Below the pieces are notes generated by a model, which made no database searches, was not told the DNA's origin, and saw nothing but the letters and a program-made list of their open reading frames with translations. This document shows positions 47,105 through 58,468 of a DNA stretch of 64,000 nucleotides, piece by piece. The stretch covers positions 22,438,001-22,502,000 of the forward strand of contig CP136897.1 of assembly GCA_034359265.1 (NCBI GenBank). The letters run 5' to 3'. Position 1 is the first letter of the stretch, and the number at the start of each line of letters is the position of its first letter. Both the position numbers and the translations under genes were made by a program. Origin of the DNA: Canna indica. Lineage: Eukaryota; Streptophyta; Magnoliopsida; Zingiberales; Cannaceae.

Positions 47105-47425
47105 TTCCATACATTTCACCAAAGTATGGAATGTCTTATACTAGTATGATTATTGTAGTTTTACACATGGTAACATATCCAATCATACATTAACAGATAC
47201 TAATAGACTTTACAAAGTCCAAAGCTAGTATTTTCTCTAGTTTCATACTTTCACCAAAGTATGGAATGCATTACACTAGTATGATTATTGTAGTTTTACA
47301 CAAGGTAACATATCCAATCATACATTAACATATATTAATAGACATTACAGAGTCCAAGACTAGTATTTTCTCTAGTTCTATACTTTCACTAAAGTATGGA
47401 ATGTCTTATACTGATATGATTCTTT
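47093..47425. repeat. About 135-bp tandem repeat at the LINE end
   Basis: Two full copies and a partial third of a unit beginning TATTTTCTCTAGTT (47093, 47229, 47364; spacing 136 and 135). Each contains CACCAAAGTATGGAATG and GGTAACATATCCAATCATAC. The first copy starts inside the last codons of the LINE reverse transcriptase frame. Confidence 0.92.
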
Positions 47426-47449
47426 TTAAATGCCTGATGTAGATACAAT

Positions 47450-48491
47450 TATGAAGTTTGTGAATCATGATCAATTGGATAAACATTCATGCCGTTTACA
47501 AGGGTGTCATCCTCTTCTTTGACATGACAATCATGATCTCCTATGTCCTCATACTATCCGTCAGTGAAGTCAAAATCAACGCAATTGACATCATCAGAAG
47601 TGAAAGTATGGAACTAGGAATCCGGAGGAATGAAATCTTTCTCATCGTTTGTTTGGATATTCTCCACACCCTCATCTGCTCCATCATTTTCGTACATATT
47701 CTTCTCCAAGGGAAATCATCTTCCAATGTCACCATGTCCAGTAAAAATTGAATCAGGGAATTCCTTAATTGCTTCTACTTCTTCTCTTATCATCTTCTCA
47801 GCCAACTCTTCCTCAATGTAATCATACTCATCTTCATCAAATGTCAAAGGAAAGTTCAAATCTAAAGATGACTGACTTATATTTACTTCGGCTACAATAT
47901 CAGTGGCAACTATAGTTTCAACTAGGTTTGAGGCTTGTTGTGTAGAAACAAAGGTCAAAATTTGTACATTGGCATATGTATCAGACAAAATAAAGTCATC
48001 GTCGTCAAGATGCTCCGACCTACAACAATATAAGTTAATCAACTGCCAAGGTAGTAGTCGAGGTCGTAGAGGAATAAAGCAACAACAAGTTGATATCAGT
48101 CAAGACGCAAGGTATTTTCGAGCAACACGACTGTCGAGCACAGTGAAGACCACTCAATTATTTCCGAGCAACACTGTCGAGCTACTATCGAGGACGCTTG
48201 TGCAGCGTCAAGAAAGCAAGTCGTCAAGAACTCCTCAACACCTCGATTCTCCGAAAGCTCAAACGCCGACGAAAAAGAAGAATAGAGGAGGAAGAAGATG
48301 AAGAAGATGTACGTGCTCCAAGCTCCTACACCAAGTACATGTAGAACAATGGCGGTATAAGATAAAAAAGGCGGTATAAAAAATTAACTAAGTTGAAAAG
48401 TTTTGAGGGTGAACCGGTCTGCATTTAGGTTGAATCAGACCATTTTTTTTAACCGGTCGACCATGGTTCAAATGAGCGGTCTAGAACTTTT
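47450..48491 (-). other. Unassigned region with acidic minus-strand frames
   Basis: Minus-strand frames contain Asp/Glu-rich segments (FDEDEYDYIEEELAEKMIREE at about 47800-47860, and YENDGADEGVENIQTNDEKDF in a shifted frame). They may be a broken acidic leader of a transposon gene, but no domain is recognised. The right part (48000-48300) has GTCGAG-rich sequence of unknown origin. Confidence 0.35.
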
Positions 48492-48496
48492 GACGA

Positions 48497-50704
48497 TGTC
48501 ACGCCCCGGGCCCCGGTCCCGAGACGCGACGGCGACCCGAACACCGCGCAGCAGAAGGAAAAGCCACAAATCCGAATCGTAAATCATAATCAAACATATT
48601 TAATAATATATTTTTACAAAACTCCAAAATCATTAATATCAAAAGACGACAAAATAAGATAAGATACAAAAGCTGTCGCCATATCAGAGCTCTAGATCTA
48701 CATGATGTCTATCAACTATCTACACCTCGATATATATATCGACAGCTCACCCCTGCAAGTCTGAAGCAATAACAATAGGAGTCAGCGGATGCTGAGTAGG
48801 AGAATCACAATATGATCAACAACATGAATAAGATGTCAACTCAATAATAAACAACAATATGGCCTAAGATGTAGTCAAAGGCGATAGATGTACAACAAAT
48901 GCTCCACACCTACTCCTAATCAACGTCGACCAAATCATCGAGCGTATGGACCGTTGGGTAAAAACCCCGCACTCTACCACCCGTAGAGTGGCATCAACCG
49001 TCCGCTCCAACGGTGACGCGACTACCCCCACCAAGCAGGTAGCCCGATGGACGACGGATCCGACATCCGCGCGACTACCCCTACCAAGCAGGTAGCCCAA
49101 TGGACGGCGTATCCGACATCCCTACACCCGAAGGTGCCCAAAGTGACTAGTCAATATTAATACCCTCTCCCATGTCTGGAGGGTACCGCACTAAAATGGT
49201 TCGGGACCGAAGTCCTCTCCAAGGCCGTAGCCTTCAGGTCGACAACTCAACTCCAACAATGCAACAAAGTGTATCACCATGATCAATGGATAATAAATGA
49301 CATGATCACCAATATCAACAATATAACAACACCAAGTGATGATGATATGATCAAAAGAATAACACCACAGGTAACAACATAATATCATGCATGGCATATC
49401 ATGATCAAATATCAACATCAATACTGTATATCACCAAGATCAACAATAACACATGCAATTATCTACATGGCATGTCCAACAATAATATGCAATACGAGTT
49501 CAACGGAATTGGAAGCAATATCAAGCAGATCGAGGCAAAAGGATAAATCCGTCATCTCACCCAACAGTAATTCATCGACTACGACGGGAATCAAACTCAA
49601 GCTCACACCAATCAATTACCCCTAACTCATCCCCTTTAAAGTAATATAATATTTTATATTATTTAATTATTTATCAAATTAAGTTAATAGATATTAACCA
49701 CCAAATCACACTAAAATATAAAAAGACCTACCAAACAACCTCCGATCAGAAATCCGACACTACCATCGCGTTCAGCACGTGAAAACATGCAACTTTGGTA
49801 TTCACCCCGACTCGATCCGACAACTCTACGATCAACTATAAAAATACCCCAAATAATCTACAAATTAATCATATTTCACACAATACAGCTCTTTTCACTC
49901 ACTATTCATATCCACACCCGTGCCCCCCACCCGAACGCCCGACGCCCGACGCCCGCGCCCAACCCTCCGCTGCCCGCTCGACCCACGCCGGGCAGCCCCT
50001 GGCCGCCGGAGGTCGCTCGCCGCCCCCACCGGCCTCCTCCGCGGCCTCCGGCGCCGGCGATGCGCCGAATCACGGCCGGGAGGCCACCGCGGCCTCCCCT
50101 TCCTCTTCACGCTTGACTCCCACTTCCTCCACATCAATTCGTCGCCGGCCGGCCCTATTACCGCTGGCGACTCACCCAGGCGGACTCGCCACTTTCTCCG
50201 CCGCCCTACGACCCCCGGCGAAGCTCCGGACATCGTCGGAAGGCACAGTCGCGCGCTGTGCGTGCTACGCACGCTGCGCGCCGCGGCATGGCCGCTGCCA
50301 CGCACAGCTGCGCCGGTGCACAGCTGCGTCAGGCCGTGCTCCGACAGCCTCCGACCACCTCCGACGCCTCCGACCACCTCCAACGCCTCCGATTCCATCT
50401 CGCCGATGATTACTTCGGTGAAACGATGGAAAACAACAATGGAACGAGGGGGAAGACTCCTACCTCAAGATTCCGGCTCCAGCGACGACGCTGACGACGA
50501 TCCGACCTTCGATTTCTCACCCTCCGACGCCGATTCCTCACCCTCCGACGCCGATTCCACCTCCTTTTCTCGCCCCCTTCTCACGCGACTGAGCCAGCTC
50601 GTATAAGAGCTGGCTAAGAGGCGGTGGGGAGGTAATTTTCAAATAACCCCCCACACCTCACAAATTTACAACAAAGCTTCTTTTTTTTTTAACAGAATAT
50701 AACA
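48497..50704 (-). mobile_element. Solo LTR of a Ty3/Gypsy element
   Basis: A 2208-bp unit beginning TGTCACGCCCC and ending ATATAACA (TG...CA), flanked by perfect 5-bp direct repeats GACGA (48492-48496 and 50705-50709). There is no internal domain and no second LTR, so it is a solo LTR left by LTR-LTR recombination. The end sequence matches the LTR end of the Gypsy at 36-42 kb in inverted orientation, so this copy points to the minus strand. The GC-rich half (49900-50600) gives long Pro/Arg/Ala-rich open frames on both strands; these are artefacts, not genes. Confidence 0.9.
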
Positions 50705-50905
50705 GACGACAAAACCAAAACTTATGACATTTAGTTATGGATCCGGATTCAGATCCATACTATGGTTTTGGAAAAAAAAATCATGTTGATTTTGGGTAAT
50801 TATATCATATATTCTACTTATTAATCTAAATAAATAATATTATTATTATTCTACAAAAAAATATACTTGCGGGATGCGCCGCTTTCCATTTCTAGACCAG
50901 ATTCC

Positions 50906-50994
50906 CCCAACGGCTACTTTGTGGACGAGGAGCGCCCTCAGCCGTTCGATCGCAGAGATCGAACCGTTGCGATTTCGAAAATATTCGACCGTTG
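50906..50994 (+). promoter_or_regulatory. MSA-type elements upstream of the B-type cyclin
   Basis: CCCAACGGCTA at 50906-50916 fits the mitosis-specific activator consensus (YCYAACGGYYA), bound by three-repeat MYB factors. Three further AACGG cores on the opposite strand follow (CCGTT at 50942, 50964 and 50989). They sit 210-300 bp before the start codon, the usual range in G2/M genes. Function is inferred. Confidence 0.7.
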
Positions 50995-51201
50995 AATTAG
51001 GGCTTTCCCGATCCAGTTCACACCTCATCGCCCCTTTTTAAGCTTGCTGTGCAATCCATTCCCCAGCGGAATCAGCAGATGAACGAAGCGAGAGGGGGGA
51101 GGAAAGGGGATTGAGGAAGAAAGGGAACGAACGGGCCAGAGAGGAAGCGATTCTTATTCGTTTTCTGAAGCTTGAATCTTTGACCGCCCCGATAGGAAGT
51201 A

Positions 51202-53790
51202 ATGGCATCCAGGCGTCAGGCTCAGGCTGTGCTCGCGCATCAGCAGCCGCAGCAACGAGGTACAGATCGAAGAACCTTGTACAAATTAATACAAAGGGAA
51301 AATAAGAAAACGAAGAGAACTAGCTTTCTTGATCCGAAAGAATGGTTCTTTTATGGTCTTTTTCTTGGAAATCAGCATATGATCCAAATTACCAGCCAAA
51401 TGTTTCTCCTTTGCAGTTGCGCCGGCCGCGGGCAAGCAGAAGATTGCCAATGCAGCAGATGGGAAGAGCCGCAGAGCACTTGGAGACATCGGCAATCTAG
51501 TGCCCGACCAAGTTGCTGAAGGGTAAGCCAGCAAAAAATTCTGATCTTTCCCATTCCACCCTCAAGATTCACGTATTAATCTTATGTTTCATTCTTCGGT
51601 GGTTTCATTTGATCAGGAAGCCAGCGCCCCAAATAAATCGCCCCATTACCCGGTAATTATTTCAATCAACATGAACAAGTTCTTGACAGTGTGTTCAGAA
51701 ATTTGTATTCCCCCTTCTTTCTCGAATTGTTTTATACTTACAGTTTTCTTAATTATAGAAGCTATGGTGCTCAACTTCTGGCCAAGGCACAAGCAGCAGC
51801 AGCAGTAGCTACCAATAAAGTACAATGCTTTCTTGCCCTGTTTTCTTAAATCTTTTCTTGGTTATTCCCGAATTATAACTCCAATCAAGCAATCTACTAA
51901 TTCTTGCGACATTCCAGCAGCAGAAACATATTATTCCATCTGATGTACCAGCTGGTAAAGCTTGTCCAAAACCGCGTAAGAAAAATGTCCCAGTTAAGAA
52001 CACAGAGGAGAAGATTACTGTGCCAGTTCCTGCACAGGAGGAAGTAAAGCAAACATCTGAGAGTAGTGTTTCCTGCAGAAAACCACCCAGGAACAAAGAA
52101 ACGAGCACACTCACATTTATACTTACATCTCGAAGCAAGGTATTTGACCAATTCAAACATCTCTACCCAACACAGGCCCTTGTTCTAATTTGCTTGTATG
52201 GAGTTGACTTTGGTTTATATCGTGTAAGGATGCTTGTGGATTGACTGATAAGCCTGTGGAGTTGGTCTCCGTCATCGATAAAGCAGATACCGAAAACCAA
52301 TTAGCAGTTGTCGATTATGTAGAAGATATCTACAAGTTCTACAAATCTGCTGAGGTAGTCCAACTTTGAATTTTTAGTACATAATTCTTGGTGTTCTTCG
52401 ATCTGTGCTAAATTCTTCATTGGAACTATCGTTGCAGATCTCCGTCAGACTTTATGGCTACATGGATTCCCAGGTGGAGATCAACGATAAGATGAGAGCA
52501 GTTCTTACGGACTGGCTAATAGAAGTGCACCACAAATTTGAACTGACTCCTGAGGCACTTTACCTTACGATCTATATAATTGATCAATACCTATCCAAGC
52601 AGACAGTCTTGAGAAGAGAATTCCAGCTCGTTGGGGTATCAGCGATGCTCATTGCTAGCAAATATGAGGAGATTTGGTCGCCAGAGGTGTGTGACTGCAT
52701 AAATCTGTGTATAAGCTTTGTCTTCTCTTTGTAATTTTGCTTGTTGTACTGAATTGGGCATCTTGTTGTTTTTGTCGTTGTTGCTGCAGGTCAATGATTT
52801 CATTTTAATATCAGATAGAGCTTGCTCCAGAGAGCAGATCCTTGGAATGGAGAAAGCAATCCTGAACAAGCTCGAATGGAACTTGACTGTCCCAACTCCT
52901 TACGTTTTTATTGTTCGATTCGTGAAGGTCGCATTAAGTGATACTGAGGTGAGCTTTTTAGGCAGGACCAATAGTTTTGATAGTCCTTAGTTCTTGAAGA
53001 ATTAGTTGGGTTGAAGCCTAGAGTGCAACTCCTATGGTGTCAGACTCCATAGAAATTTATAAGGAGCCCCTCACATAAGTGAACCTAGTTTTATTAAAAT
53101 TGAACCTAAAGTAAGAGTGAATATGTCTTGCAAACGACTGAACCTAACACTCTCACTTTACGTTCATTATTAATGATCATAGGTTTTAATACTAGGTTCC
53201 ATAGAATTTCTACCCATAGTAGTTTTTTATCTGAAGCCTAAAAACCGATTTAATTTGATATGTCAATTGTCTCTTGGAGCTTTCATATTTGATTGAATGA
53301 CAACTTACCTCAAAGCTCAAGATATGTGGTTTATATTTGAGCAGACAACAATGCAGAAGCAGATGGAACACATGATTTTCTTCTTCGCGGAGTTAGCTTT
53401 GATGCAATACTCGATGTTGAAGTACCGCCCATCCATGTTAGCTGCTTCTGCTGTGTATGCAGCCAGGTGTACTCTAAAGAGGAGTCCTCTTTGGACTGAA
53501 GCACTCAAATGCCACGCAGGCTTCTCTGAACAAGAATTGCTGTATGTGTGATCTTTTAAGATGATAATCTACATCATGCTTGTATACTATGATTCTAACT
53601 AAAAATGTGAACTGGGTGATGATGATGATGCAGAGAAAGCACACAGATTTTGGTTAACACTCATGCTGAGGCTCCTGAGTACAAGCTCAAAGCGGTGTAC
53701 AAGAAGTATTCTAGCGGGGAATTTGGAGCTGTGGCATTGCATCCTCCTGCAACCAAATTGTTAGAGGAATTGAAGGACTTCAAGAACTGA
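51202..53790 (+). CDS. CYCB1: G2/mitotic-specific cyclin, B1 type
   Basis: Regulatory partner of cyclin-dependent kinase at the G2/M transition, nuclear, destroyed by APC/C. Ten exons with frames that join: 51202-51259, 51417-51522, 51617-51652, 51759-51819, 51918-52139, 52229-52354, 52438-52686, 52790-52948, 53363-53541, 53634-53790; 450 aa. Destruction box RRALGDIGN at residues 38-46. The cyclin N-box begins in exon 7 (MRAVLTDWLIEVHHKFELTPE, LVGVSAMLIASKYEE) and the C-box follows (ALMQYSMLKYRPSMLAASAVYAARC). The exon 9 start could instead be 53345 or 53357, adding up to six residues; 53363 gives the conserved E|ME-M junction. The exon 6 acceptor (GTGTAAG) has a weak pyrimidine tract. The last exon contains the first unit of a tandem triplication. 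The B1 subgroup is judged by the D-box and exon pattern. Confidence 0.92.
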
Positions 53791-53942
53791 AACAAAATAA
53801 ATATCACAAAGCTGCATCCTCTGATCCTCCTGCAACCAAATTGTAGAGGAATTGAAGGCCTTCGAGAACTGATTGCAATAAAAATATCACAATGCAATCC
53901 CTCCGATCCTCCTGCGACCAAGTTGTTGGACGATATGCAAAG
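53743..53942 (+). repeat. About 82-bp triplication of the cyclin 3' end
   Basis: A unit starting CCTCCTGCAACCAAATTG, covering the last 15 codons, the stop and the start of the 3'UTR, recurs at 53743, 53826 and 53908 (spacing 83 and 82). Copy 2 lacks one T (TTGTTAGAGG becomes TTGTAGAGG). Copy 3 is partial and more diverged. Copies 1 and 2 each carry an AATAAA (53796-53801 and 53877-53882), so the duplication doubled a possible poly(A) signal. Confidence 0.93.
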
Positions 53943-55450
53943 AAGCGACTTAGAAAGCTATAGGGTTTAATTATCAGTGGCGGTTTGGTTTTCATGTTCC
54001 TCATGAAAATTCTTCTTTTGGTAACCAATTATGAATGTTGTGTTGTGGCCGAAAGCAGCCAAAAAGAAATTTTGGGTAGGATTTTTTTTTTTGGTCCTAC
54101 TCTTTTTCTCACTCAAGAAATTTGCATTTGTGATATATATTTGATTGCTGCAAAATTTTATGCGTTGTACAGATTATTTTTCCGATAGTCCCAAAATAAT
54201 TTTATAGTAGTTGCCGGTTTTAATGAGGCCGATTTACCCTCTTTTGTCCACCCATTCCAAGTGTGGTTGGTATGTTATCTATGGTCGTGCCTAAGGGGCA
54301 TAAGTTGAAGTAGATTCTTTTTTTTATCAATAAAAATCCATTCCCCAAACTGTACAAGCTTCTTCTGCATATGATTTTCTAGATTATATGATGATATTAT
54401 TATATCATGGTATCTAGACAGATAGATCTTCTATAAATCGTATGATGAAGTACCACATGAGTGAATATATAGGAATCCAAATCTGCTGAATCACTCATGT
54501 TATGATCTACATCCTATGTCTCTCTATTCCGTCACCTGGCTTATGTTCTTCATGTAGCATTCAGACTCTATGAAATTACGTCGATACTTCCACATATTAC
54601 GGGTCTCTCTTTTTCCTTGGGGGGTCTTAGTTATCATTGCTTAGCTTTCAATTCGCCTCTGACCATCAAATTAAATGTGAATAACCCATCCTCCTCTCTT
54701 TGAAACAAGGGGTAAATGAAGAGAGAGAGAGAAAGTTAGAGAGACATGTTGGAGTGTGAGTCCATGCCTTACAATGTTGATTCAGTGGTCAAATAGGCAA
54801 CATTCATTTGTCATAGTCTCTGATGATTAGCCAGAAGTTAATTAAGACATGTTTGGTTGCTCATAGTTAAATTTTTTTGTAAATGAAATTACATTAAAAA
54901 TAAATTAATATTATTTATCAAACCTGAAACTGTAAGTTTTGAATTAACAAAAATCGGAATCAGAACTGCAAATTTTTTTTTACGACTTTATGCTGTTTTG
55001 ACAATATTTTGTCAGCAAAGTCGTAAATTTTTTTGTCAGCGTGTTGCTTAAATAATAATATTTTATTTTTGTTAAAACAAACACATGAGAACTATAAAAC
55101 TTAGTTTGTAGACGTGTTCAGTTTCGATTTTTATCAATTTGATTTTGGTAAATTAGATTGTGTGGTGCGTCTTGCTCACTATTGTCATCTTTTTTTAGTG
55201 GTTCCATCCTCTGTGTCCATTGACTCTGGTTAAGTTTCTCGTTAAACTGTCGACCTGACAACGATGACGTATCTTAATAAGTCCAATCAGCCATGGAATT
55301 AATATAAAAAAAATTAAATATCTGACATGTATTAGTAAGTACAATCAATATTTTTCCGATACTTTAATTTTTGGTCCAATCTTCGAATGAGACTTCAAGT
55401 ATGATATTTCGAATTCACTTTTTGGTATTGTTCTAATATTTTAGAGAGAA
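53943..55450. other. Cyclin 3' region and intergenic, no gene seen
   Basis: AT-rich sequence with a (GA)n run near 54720. Short open frames have no domain and no transposon ends are recognised. Confidence 0.55.
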
Positions 55451-55599
55451 AAATCATATTTCTAAAGTCCCAACTTTGACCATAGTTGACTTTTTAAAGT
55501 CCTTTTTGATTGATGTCAAAATGGGGAGAAAAATATAGGTAAATGGGAAGAAAATATAGGTTAACCATGCATATAGATAGAGGGAGTTCTATTATGTAG

Positions 55600-55704
55600 A
55601 TATGCATATGATAGGGGGAGAAATCCCATGTTTGATATATATCCTCTATACTTAATTCTAGATATTTTCTTAAGGATGTTTGTCATCATCAAAAAGGGGG
55701 AGAT
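55600..55704 (+). other. Retroelement 3' internal remnant and polypurine tract
   Basis: GTCATCATCAAAAAGGGGG followed by AGAT directly precedes an LTR start (TGTTGGC) at 55705. This run is the classic polypurine tract at the end of SIRE/Maximus-like Copia internal regions. Upstream GGGGGAGAAATC words may be part of the same remnant. No pol coding sequence is attached. Confidence 0.65.
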
Positions 55705-57026
55705 TGTTGGCTTAATGTTTTCAACCTTGATCTTAATCTCGATTTTGATGATAACAAATATGGAACTAATGTTTTATTGTGAAATCTTTCAGGTTCCAAA
55801 TCGGTGACGTCCGCGATCGAAAATATCAAAGAAATCAAAAAATCGAAAGGACATTGATCGACGTGTTCGGGTTCATCACGAAAATTTCTCAAAGTTCGAC
55901 GTGTGCACCAAAGACGTATTGGACGAGTCTAAAGATCACATGTAAAGCTCTTCAAGTCGACGCACATTGAAGGCCGAAACCTAAAAATGTAGCGCGAGAA
56001 GAAGGCCGAAAAAATCAAGCTCAGCCTAGGTTTGGTCGACCGGTTGGTCGACCGAATGTAATGAAAAATTGGCAGTAGCCAATTCGATCGACCGGACGAA
56101 GCTAAAAATTGGCAGTAGGCAAATCGGTCGACCGAGCGATCGATCGAAGTGTGCCAAAAAGCGGTAGTTCGCTTTTGGTCGATCGACGATCGATCGACGA
56201 TCGATCGGGCATCGCCAACGGGCAATAATACACCCGTTGACGTGCTGTTTCTTGTGGGGAGTTATAAATACCCATCCCAATCCTTCATCTAGCCAATTAT
56301 TGATGCTTCTAAGCCTCAAAGAATCATTCCTAGCATCTCCACAAGCCTTCATTAAGACATTCTTGCATAAATCCTAGTTTTGATCTACACACCTTGATTT
56401 AGCCTTCAAGATTTACCGATTCGTCATCTCAAGGCATCAAGAGAACTAGGGAGTATCTTTTGGAGCTAAGTACTTGTTGTTTGATTTGTTGCTCCAATTG
56501 TTATTGTATTTTGTTCTTTATTTCATTATAATTGAACTTGTGTAAACATAGAGTGCTAGGTTGATTGAGTAGGTGGTTGCTTTGGTGTTAAGGTTTAATT
56601 CCACCAGTGTATACTTAGTTTACTAGGATTCGTTCTTGTTGTCCTTAGGATTGAGGTGGGAGAGTGCTCTCGGTAGGAAGGCGGAGACTTCCAGGTGTGG
56701 AAGTGGCTTCGGTGTGAGAGCGGAGACTCTCCGGTGAAAACGTCCTCATCGTAAAGGAAACAAGATAATCTAGTAAAGCTAGTTTGGAAATCCTAAGCGG
56801 GGTGCTTAGGTAGTGAAGTAGGCATTAGGGCCGAACCACTATAAATAATTGTGTTAGCTTATGTTCCTTGCATTTTTTATTGCTTATCATTTATATATCT
56901 TGCTTCCACTTACTTCTCGATTCGTGAATTGCCTAAGTAATCTAAGAAACGATTAAAATTGAATTTAAGCTAATTGTTTAGTTAACACACTATTCACCCC
57001 CCTCTAGTGTGCCATTTCACGCAACA
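55705..57026 (+). repeat. LTR 1 of a SIRE-like Copia
   Basis: A 1322-bp LTR starting TGTTGGCTTAATG and ending CACGCAACA. A polypurine tract lies on its left and a primer binding site two bases to its right. The second half matches LTR 2 (59862-60348) at roughly 93% by eye, and LTR 3 (61388-62868) more weakly. A TATAAATA at about 56264 is a plausible core promoter; the 56034-56215 segment is full of GGTCGACC and CGATCGATCG palindromes. Confidence 0.85.
56034..56215. repeat. GGTCGACC palindrome cluster in LTR 1
   Basis: Three perfect GGTCGACC (56034, 56046, 56126) and several CGATCGATCGACGATCG runs lie just upstream of the TATA-like site, separated by repeated TTGGCAGTAG words. The same arrangement occurs in LTR 3. 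Confidence 0.85.
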
Positions 57027-57028
57027 TT

Positions 57029-57040
57029 TGGTATCAGAGC
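57029..57040 (+). other. Primer binding site (tRNA-iMet)
   Basis: TGGTATCAGAGC, two bases after the end of LTR 1, complementary to the initiator tRNA-Met 3' end. Confidence 0.93.
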
Positions 57041-57094
57041 GGGTCGTAAATTGAGATTTCACCATCTCCTCTACATCGTCTCTCGATCTGAAAA

Positions 57095-58468
57095 ATGATA
57101 CTAGTGAGTTTAGCATCTTCACCTCCTAGGTTCGATGCCTTAAACTTTGGTCTTTGAAAATATAGGATGTACACATATTTAAAGACTAAGGGTTTTGGTG
57201 TCCTTAACATGTTAAGACTAGAATTTATTGAACATAAGGTTGACATGCATGCTTGGAGTGAATTAGATAAAAAAATATTTAAGTATAATGGAGATGTCAT
57301 GAATTGTATTCTTTGCACCTTACCAAATGACATTATTGAAAAAGTCATGCATTCCTCTACGGCTTTTGATTTATGGGCTAATTTGAATATTTTATACGAT
57401 CATGCTAAAACCGAAGAAATTGGTACATTTAATGAAGGTAGTGATGACAATGGTCATTCACCTACCCCTAATCTTAGTTTTGATGCCCATAGCTCTTTTA
57501 GTCAAAGAAGTAGCTCCAAGAGCTGAAAAAAAAAGGTAATTGGTCATGCTTGCAAAGAAAATGAGCATGTGAAGAAAAATTACCCAAGCATGAAGAATAA
57601 AGTAAGGAAGAGGTCAAGTGCTTCCACCTCCACCTCTTACTCACTTGAAGCACCTCTAGCCATGACTATGAAGCCACATCCAAACTTAGCCTCATGGGTG
57701 CTAATGATGAGGTACACTCTCCTTCACCTAGTCATGAAAATGAAAATGACAATGCTAGTTCTACTAGTTCTCATGACATGCCATATGATAAGTTAGTAGA
57801 TGAGTGTAGAAAGATGTATGTCTTGCTTGTTAGGAAAGATAAGGGAAATAAGATGCTAAAGAAAGAAAATGTGATGCTTAATTCTCATGTGCATAAATTA
57901 AAGCTAGAAAATAAGAAATTGAAATCTAGTTCATTTGATTTATGCCATGATAAATTGAAACTTGAGCTTAAGGACTTAAAGCTTAAAAATAAAAATTTAA
58001 AATTTGAGAATTCAAAAATCGTAAGTGAGAACAATATTTTAAAACCCTAATTATATGTTATGCATAAGTCAATTGAAGTTTTAAAAAGATGAGATTTTTG
58101 ATCTTGAACAAGGAAGTACATAATTTGAGAAACTTAATTTCCTTCAAGAAAATTGGGAAAAAAATGTTTCTTTAAAAAATGCCTATATTCATCATAAATA
58201 TCATGCTATGCATTCTAATGCAAAATCTCATGCTATGCATTCTAATGCAAAATCTCATGCTAAGAAAAATGATAACAAAAAGTTTCATGGTCATTATTTT
58301 TATTGTGGTGTCTATGGGCATTCTATATATGATTGCGCATTTAAGATGAACCCAAGTGAAGTTAAAACACTTTGGGTAGCTAAGCCCTCTAACCCCTAAG
58401 GATCCAAAGCTAATTGGGTACCAAAAGTGTTTTGTTTTTCTGTAGGGGGAGCTACCACACAAGTATGA
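57095..58468 (+). pseudogene. Copia gag remnant
   Basis: Starts with LASSPPRFDALNFG, where the conserved Trp is replaced by a TGA stop, then YRMYTYLKTKGF and the UBN2-type segment TLPNDIIEKVMHSSTAFDLW. A Ser-rich part and a Lys/Leu/Asn-rich coiled-coil stretch (57780-58050) follow in a shifted frame. Near 58290 comes a CCHC-like knuckle YFYCGVYGHSIYDC whose first Cys reads as Phe. The region ends SKANWVPKVF, typical of SIRE/Maximus gag ends. A 9-codon unit (MHSNAKSHA) is tandemly repeated at 58208-58261. Several stops and frameshifts make it non-functional. Confidence 0.78.

Noticed and set aside
49787..50606. Long Pro/Arg/Ala-rich open frames on both strands
   Set aside because: They lie in the GC-rich half of a solo LTR with a perfect target duplication, overlap each other in several frames, and show no domain.
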